Origin: Enoplolaimus lenunculus
Lineage: Eukaryota > Nematoda > Enoplea > Enoplida > Thoracostomopsidae
Length of the DNA stretch: 64,000 bases
Reading direction: 5' to 3'
NCBI GenBank assembly: GCA_030248215.1
Contig: JASANG010000108.1
Coordinates: 1 to 64,000, forward strand
Shown: positions 45,901 to 54,900 of the stretch, piece after piece
Layout: each line of letters opens with the position of its first letter
Position numbering within the stretch: the first letter of the stretch is position 1
Notes under the pieces: generated by a model
The model's input: only the letters and a program-made list of their open reading frames with translations
Databases searched by the model: none
Told to the model about the DNA's origin: nothing
Translations under genes and position numbers: made by a program

Positions 45901-48900
45901 GAATTCGCTTAATCCACTGTTACTGCCGTAAAAGTAACATTGGCCATCGTGAGAATCAGTTTATCGCTTACTTGCGCTTTTATTCGACGCATGACACCCG
46001 TCTGATCCATCTGGAACGATATATCGTGGATCGGCACAGCCACACGTTTCAATTAATGTTTTCTGAACGCACATTCGATGACATCCCTAAACACAACAAA
46101 CTTGTGTCCAATCATCACAAAGTGTTTCGAAGCGGCGTTACGACAATTTGTCGCACGACAACTCGTCGACTGACAACTTGGAATACGACGTCTGGTTTTA
46201 TTGGACATTTTTGGTGCCCGTCCATTGGTAGGTATTTGTTTTAGGTTTCGGCTCAAGGCCGATGTATAGAACAGGGCCGGATCGTTGTCCGGAGGGGCTA
46301 TAATAGAGTCAGTTTAAGCTTTAGACTAATTGTTTTGCTTAGGCTTAGGCTTAGGCTTAAGCTTAGGAATAGGCTTGTCTATAAGCTTAGGCTAAGGTTT
46401 AGGCTTAGGCTTAAGATTTGGAATATGATTGTACTACTGTTCCGGCCCTGTTCTATACATGGGCCCGGTTCAAGATAATATGGTAAGGCATAGGCTTACG
46501 TTTAGGCAGCTGTCGGGCGAAAAGTTGTCCTGACGGTAGACGAATTACCGCAGATGCGTGAAAGGCAAGGTTGAAATATTTGCAATCACTATAAACAATG
46601 TCAAAAATACGTCATGCATTGTTGGAACAGGCTATAGGCGATTGCTATCAAAAAGTTGTGGGAAGGAAATATTTCGTATTGATCCGACTCGGAGCGTAAC
46701 AATAATTTCATTTCATGAGGGGAATGACCCACATCTAAGCGTGTTTTGCGAGCGGTCGCACAGAGCCAGAAACACAGCTTGTAAAAATGACTTTAGTAAA
46801 CGACTTGAATCTTTCCGAAATCTCGTGGACAGGGTACTTATATTCGTATCTCTTCCATGTGTACAATCCCATCTGCGTCCGTAACGATTTAGCCACCTTT
46901 TCGGCATACCAGGTGTTGAGCTTACCATGCAATGATATATAATTAGCATCAAAACTTGCCCTGGGGGCCACTGACTTACCTCCATTGTATAAGTGTTGCC
47001 ATACAAGTAAGCCGTTTCATTTGGATTGAAATCGCCACTTTTTAAGCAATTCCCATAGGGATACGGTAGGCGATAGACCAACTTCTGCAACACAAAGTCG
47101 ATTCGTTCTAAACCAATTAAATGTCAGTTTAGACTGAGTTTGTTTTTGGGCTGTTTGGCGCGGCTTTGGCCAATCCCGATAGATCAGAACCCGTATTCTC
47201 AAAAGTGTGTAGCACCTGTTACCAGTTGGTCATAGGTCGTGTAACTTATGAAACAGTGCATGGTGAGGTTTGAAGTTCAGCACATTACTCGCGCTTGTTT
47301 CGCCCTACATCTGTAGCAGTTTTGAGATGTGCAATTGCAGATGTTCGTTAGTTTGAAACCCTATCGCTAACTGATGATAGGTGCTATACGCATTTGAGAA
47401 TATGGGCCCAGATAAAACATTTTGTTCAGTTAAATCAATTTTCTAAGGGTAATAGATCTCTTAATTTTATTCAACAGTTTAGAAACGTAAATAATCGGCA
47501 ATTAATGTTCGAAAATTAACAAATAGAGCAGGTATTAATAGATCTTACACGCACACTTCTGAATTATTATCACATTTTAATTGTAATTTGCGTAAAGTTA
47601 ACCTTAAATAACATCTGAAGTTTGGGTTTATGACTTAACATTTAAACAACATCGCTCTTAAAATACGCATCGTAAGTTGCGCATAATGTGAGTTGAATAA
47701 ATAAATTAAATAAATAAATAAATAAATATACCAGTCGTAGTGGGACTACATTTATTGAGCGAAGCTCGAACACACGTAAGCAATTAAGGTAATATGCAAA
47801 TTAGTTATTAGATAACTATTCATTTATCGGTTTTGGAGGTTTGTAAGCAATTTCCTCAGATTCCTCGCACCCAAAAACCCTTCAGCCACCCTATAATTTT
47901 TGGAATAATTTAAAAAATCCTAATTTTGTCTTGTCAATTAAGCTAATATGCAAATTAACTATTAGCTAACTATTCAATTATCGGTTTTGGAGGTTTGTAA
48001 ACAATTTATTCAGATTCCTCGCACCCAAAAACCTTCAGTGAACCCTAAAAATTATTGAAATAATTTTAAAAGTCAATTAAGCTATTATGCAAATTAGTTA
48101 TTAGCTAACTATTCAATTATCGGTTTTGGATGTTTGTAAACTATTTATTCAAATTCCTTGCACCTAAAAACCCTTTAGAGCTGAAATTATATTGCTTTTA
48201 ACCTTAATAATTAGTGAAATATTGTAAAAAGTCCTAATTTAGGCTTATAACCTTGCTAATATGCAAATTATCTATTAGCTAACTGCTCAATTATCAGTTT
48301 TGGAGGTTTGTAAACAGTCTACGCAGATTCCCAGCACCCAAAAACCCTTTAATGCTAAAATTAGATTGTTTCTAACTGTAATAATTAGTGAAATATTGTG
48401 GAAAGTACTAATTTAGGTTTAATTAATTATGCAAATTACCTGTAGCTAATAAACGGCTCAAAATTTTTAAGCCCCAATGCGAGGTTAACACCCCAGGATT
48501 ATTGGCTTTCAAACAAAAAAAAGTTTATCAAAATCGGTTCAGCCGTTCCTGAGATTCTTTTCGGACGGACAGACGGACAGACGGACATCCACTCTTCGAC
48601 CCCCAAGTACAAAACATAAAACGCTTTGCGAAACTCCGAGCTTCGCTCGGAGTTTCGCTTCGCTTAATAAAATAAATAAATAAATGTTAATAAATAAATA
48701 GACTAAAAAATAAATAAACCAGTAAATAAATAGGTAAATAAATAAGTAAATAAATAACTAAAATAAATAAGTAAGTGTTAATAAATAAGTAAATAAGTAA
48801 ATAAATAAATAAATAAATAAGTTAATAAATAAACAAATATGTAAATAAATAAATAGATTAGAAAAATAAATAAACCAGTAAGTAAATAGATAACTGAATA

Positions 48901-51900
48901 AGTAAATAAATAAGTAAAATAAACAAATAAATAAAAAAATGAAATAAATATATAAATAGATAGATAAAGAAATAAAATAAATAAATATTCTAAGTCAACT
49001 GCTCCCGTTATTGTTTTGTAGTTTGTAATGCATCAAACAAAATCATTTGAATACCACGGAAGCTGTAGTGTTTTTTCTAGGTATGCCAAACAGCGGCGCA
49101 GCAAACTAAATCCAAAAATGAAGAAGCGATCAACATCCGGCAGAGGATCCGGGCTTTGGTAGGCAACTAACGATCAAAAGGCATGTAAACTCGACGTTAA
49201 AGCTTACGATAGAGCCGAGCTGGAAGCTAGCGCATTTTTTGATTGAATGTTCTAAGTTTGACCACTAAGTATTAGTCTTGTTTTGGGTTTTGAGAGGCAT
49301 CGGCGATAGCTTTTCTCGGCAGTCTTGTTCAGGTGAGTCTATCAACTGCAAGGTATGTTTTTCTCACTGCCTTATAGCATCTTGATACTGACGGGGGCTC
49401 ATGTTACTTTAAGGGGCGTCCAGGTTTCTGGTAGATCTATAAAAGAATAGGTTTAGATTTTAGATTACATTTTTTGATTAGGCTAAGGCTTAGGAGTACG
49501 TTTTTCCAACACTTACGCTTCGGCTTTAGGCTTAGGATGTTTTTTACTAAATACCTTGCGGACTGCAAACGAAGATCGAAACCCTGTTGGTGCGTTGTGG
49601 CCAAACGTATCCGGAAACGGATATTCGCCTTGATTGTGAACAGCGATCTTGACTCCGGATGCTTCCGTTGTCGGCAAATAATCATCTTTGTTTACGTCCC
49701 ATAAAACTCGTAATCCTTAGAACAAGTAAAAAATCCTGCCGTAAGCAAGCAGGCCTATAACCAAAAAATAGGTGGTAAACCAACTAAATTTTTGCACCCA
49801 TCTCTAGAAAAATTTTGGCACCGCCTGTAACTATGCTAAATTTTCGTATGGTCCGTCTGAAATGTTTTTCCCACGAGCTGGCTACGGGCATCCAAGCAAA
49901 ATGTTGTCAATTATTATAGTATTTGAAACCCGTATTTTCAAATGATAAGTGGGGTTACAAATTGGTCGACGCGGTTCCTTCAGACTGCTGGTACATCAAG
50001 AAACCGTGTCTGCAAGGGTGCAACCGGAAGTGGAAAATACCGGAGCGGAGGTCGACAAAACTTGCCGTAGCCGGAGGTAAAGCAATAGGTGAGGCTGAAT
50101 TATGTAGTTAAAATGTTTAATTTGTTAATTTTAGCAAATATCTGCAATGAGTTGTTTAATCGTTTGGTTTTTACGTTTATTTATTACGAAATCTCGGCAA
50201 TTCTTTCTTCAAAATTGTGCCAAAAGTTTTAAAACTAAACGTGCCAAACAGATAAATTAAATTTTGTAAAACATATGCCCCAAATTCCAATCCCGAAATT
50301 ACCGTAACCTCCGACAAAAATGCTACCCGAGTAGGAGCCGGAGATCGATTTTCTGCCGGAGCCTGAGGCAGACATCCGGTTGTACCCTGCTGTCTGCCTA
50401 CCGGTGCATCAAACCTTTACAGCAAATACCAGGCAGAACGTTTCAAATACAAAAGATTAGTTCGAATGCAATACGCTCCGAAATCTACTCAGTCCCACTC
50501 GAGTTCAAACCTGTCAAACGCGTCAGCAGAGCAACTGTTATCACTTTTTAGCTCGATGTTCAATCTATGATAACCCCTTACCATAAAGCGATCCAGGACG
50601 TGCGGCTGATTTTGGATTCCAAGGATCGTTGTTAAACGTGTAGCAATTGCCGAACGCAGCGTCCAAATGCAGCGTAAAGTCCCTAAAATCAATCAATGCA
50701 GTAAAATCATCTACCCGATGCTTTCTTCATAATTTCGTCGTTTGCGAACTTCCTTATGGACAAACCATCTATTTATTAACCAAAAAATTGCAACTTCAAA
50801 ATTTAAAAAAATTCAAATTTTGGCGGCAAATTTTACTTGTCAACAGAACAATCTTTTCCAGCAAATGAACATTGTTTGATTTGTTCTTCCATTGTGTACG
50901 ACATATTCGTTCGCGCCCGGTCATCAAGTTCTTGAACTTGAAATATTAAATTTTCTTTCGCTTTCGTTTGAAGGGTTGTTTTGTCTTTGACACCCTAAAT
51001 ATATCTATATGAACACTGTAAAAAATTGTGTGTCAAATTGACTCTCTGAAATAGGCTTTTTCTGGCTACATAACCTGAGTGATAATTCGACTCCGCCAGA
51101 GTCAAATTGAATGTGACACAGGCGGAGTCGAATTTTAACTCAGTTTGTGTAGTCAGGAAAAGCCTATTTCGGAAAGAGTCAATTTGACTCACCATTTTAT
51201 GCAGTGTATATATCGAGGTTCAACCTTAATTCTTGTTCCGGCCGGAATTCTTGCAAAAATTAAATTCTTGTTTGTCTTCCTGTTCCTGCATTCAAAGATG
51301 CAGGAACCGGAATTTTTACGGTTTTGCGGCTAATTATTTACGATCATATAAATACTGGAAGCTTTGTCTTTAAAACTTTTTTCGAAATGACGGCTTTTGC
51401 AATTAGTGCAATTTTGTCAATAAACTGTCTCTGATGTGTTTTCGAAAAATTTGATGATTAAATCCATAAAAATTCACTTAAGCAATTTTTTGGCAAGTTT
51501 TCTAAAAAGTCCGACGGTAATTCGGGATTTTTTGGAATTCCTAGAAACATCCTGTCTTAAAAATATATTTCTTTTGAGTTAAAGACATTAGAAGTTTGGG
51601 CTAATGTATAGAACAGGGGCGGAGCAGTATTATAAGCATATTCCTAAGCCTAAGCCTAAGCCCAGCAAAAAAAATAGTCTAAAAAACTTAATCTTACGCT
51701 TTTCTAGTCTCACAGAAAAACGCTCCACCCCTAATCTTTACTCGGGCCGAAGTTTGTATTTACGTAATTAATGTTTTCGAGATTGCATGATACTCTTTAA
51801 CAAGAGTGTACAACTCTGTGGGTCCATTCTCCGCCTTATTTAGAAGGGTGTCGCTGTCACATGCAATACCCCTAAACTAAACTCATAAGCGGATCATTTT

Positions 51901-54900
51901 TTATGCCGGATACGTATAGTACCATGGTTCTGACAAGTTGTACCTAGCTCTAAATCAAAGGGGTTGGCCAAAAACACAACGCCCGGTGGTGTATTTTGCA
52001 TCATTTGGAACGCCAAGAATTGGATACTCTTGTATCATGCACTGTTGATGTTATAAATTTATATGTCGCAAATTTCTTACATTCATGGCAAATTTTGTTG
52101 TATTTAAGGAATGGTGGTCTATTCTACGTATGAAATCAGTTACTTCAAGTTCTGTCAAAGCTTTTAAAGGCTAAATTTACGTCTTGGATGTATGTTAAGT
52201 TGTAAAATAATGGTGATTTGACTTTATTTGCAAACCTCGTATATGTTGCGTGTTCGTAACACTTTGTGTCATATTTTGGCCCTTGTAAAGATCAGGGGCG
52301 GAACGTTTTTCTGTGAGACTAGAAAAGCGTAAGTTTAAGTTTCAGACTAAATTTTTTGCTTGGCTTAGGCACAGGTTCAGGCTTAGGCTTAGGAATATGC
52401 TCATTCTTACGCTTAGGCTCAGGCTTATGCGGGGTTTACGTTATAACTGGGCAGCCTGGAACACGTTTTTGCCTATTACAACAACGGGTGTCCGGAGGCT
52501 AAGGCTTAGGAACATGTTTATAATACTGTTCCGCTTCAGTTCTTTGCATTGGCTCATATTTCAGACATATTTGTCATAAAACTTTTATGAAGCATACTGA
52601 AGTCTATTTAATTTGCTTATTTCTTTCCAAGTGTCAAAAATTTAAGACATATAAGAGTATTACAATTTAAAATCAAGAATTCGAAACAAAAGTACCTCAT
52701 AACCCAAATTTTCCATCACTTCCGGCGCAACAATATACGGCGAAGTGGTCGATGCAACTGGAGTTGTTGTTGTTGTTGTCGTTGTTGTTGACGCAGTCGA
52801 AGCAGGCAACATCGAATCAAAATCAGGAATTGACGGCAGAGCTAAGCATAGTCGAGATACTCGACGGCAAACGCAGGGCGAATAAATTTTCGGTATGGCG
52901 TTTGGGCTGCGAAATTTAGACGTCGCGTTTTGAAAAGAAATGCTTCGTTTGAACGGGCAGTGACCGTTTGCAGTACACGATGAACAATAGCGGGGAGTCC
53001 ATTGCTGAGCGAGATAACAAGGCCAGCGTCGAAGTCGATTGTGATCGTAGAAACAAACACATTGATTCCGCCACCGTGTTCCTATAATAAGTATTTGCTC
53101 CTGCACTATACATACATACATACATATGTAAACATATATATGTATGTATGTATATACACATATATTCTACATGTGCACAGGACCAATGTAAAGAACAGGG
53201 GTGGAACAATATGTATTATAAGCATATCCCTAAGCGTAAGCCTGAGCGCAAGAATGGGCACATTCCTATTCCTAAGCCAAAGCCTAAGCCTAAGCCTAAG
53301 CGTAACGAAGAGCATATTTCTAAGCATAAGCCTAAGGCAAGCAAAAAAATAAAGTCCGAAGCGTAAGCTTACTCTATTCTAGTCCCACAGAAAAACGTTC
53401 CGCCCCTGATCTTTACATGGACCGTAATCAGAATGTCAAACGTTGGCAAACATCAGATTGCACCAGACAACTTTTACCTGCAGCATAAGATATGTTGGTT
53501 CGTTGCGATACTGGTTCACAGTAGAGTTGAATGTCACAATCACACTGTGCTCGTAGCGGTTGATACCGACCAGCATCCGGTGGCAGAATTTTTTCTACCG
53601 TCGCATTGTGAATTTGGTCAAATTTAATTAAAATCGGTTCGCTGGGTACAAAATCGAGATATTTCGAGCTGGTGTAAGGCACCCGTGAGACAAACGTCGT
53701 AGCGTCCGAAACCATTGTTCGTGCCCGAGTCGAAGTTGACGATTGGTTCGTTGACCGTCGGGGAACTCGGAATCGAAACGGTTTCAAATTTGGTTTTAAA
53801 CTCATATGTTGAGACAAGTTCAACTGCCGTTCAAGCAATACATGATTTTGAAGGTAATCAAGTTGAAACTTATCAGTGACACTATTAATATCTGAGTTTC
53901 TTGACAATAATTGCAGTTGTGGATGATTCCGATACGATTGGTTATATGGTGGAAATATAACAAAGTACAATTGTCCAATAGAAAACTGATCAGTTATTAC
54001 AGAATTCGCGTTCGGCCAATGAACGCTGCGTTTATGTCGTTTAAGAGTTGTTCGCTGGAGCTGCGAGGCGACCTTGTTGCGGGTATGAATCACATTTTGA
54101 CTCGTTGCATAATCCGGCTTATCGCGTATATGGGCGTTCGCAGACTGATATATGACCAGCTAAAAGTCGGTTAACTGAACAACTTTATTTGCTTGAACCA
54201 GATTTGTGTCTCCAGGTGTTGTTTGGTTCAACAAAATATAATTATTTCATTTTTTAGGCGAAATCAAACCAAAATGTGAAATTGCTTCTTACGAATGCTA
54301 GCGAAAATCTACTTAGAAGTAGAGGTTATCCGTTGATTTTGATGGAGACAGACTATTCAATTAGGTGCTTGACGCTTAACCCCTTCTCACATTGAGTTGC
54401 CTATAGGCAACTAAGCGCAGTGTATATACGTTAAATAATGTATATCGCACTGTGTTTAACAATTGCAACACGTATACATAGTACTAAATCACCACAAGAC
54501 GTGAGATCACCCCTCGGGTTCAAGGGTCAAGCTCCTACAGCTGAGCGGTGATGGTATACGCCTCCCACTCCTGTCACCCGAGTTCGAATCCTAGCATAAA
54601 AGTAGGTCTCAGAGGAAATAGAAAATATTCATGTGAGAAAGGGTTAAAAACAAGGCCGACGTCTTTTGGAGATTTTGCACTACTACTTACGTATACGATA
54701 CGTTTATATATATACCCGTTCACTGTTTGCAATTAGTTGCGCAGCATTTAATATATGCAGTCAAGGGTTGACTGCCAAAAATGTGCTAAATAAATATTAA
54801 CTGCTTAAGGTCTATATTGTGAACTTAACTTGCAGTTGCAATAAATGCTACGTTTGGGAATACGGACAAAGAATGCATCTACGCTCACAACTGCGGCCAA

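Noticed and set aside
46713-47093. 126-codon minus frame taken as one exon
   Set aside because: Only 47084-46980 is degenerin; after GAG|GTAAGT the frame leaves the family, and the next exon at 46086 restores it in phase.
47752-48660. CRISPR array, because of regularly repeated segments
   Set aside because: The repeated segments are long, diverged and directly adjacent, in a eukaryotic intron, with no short identical repeats or spacers.
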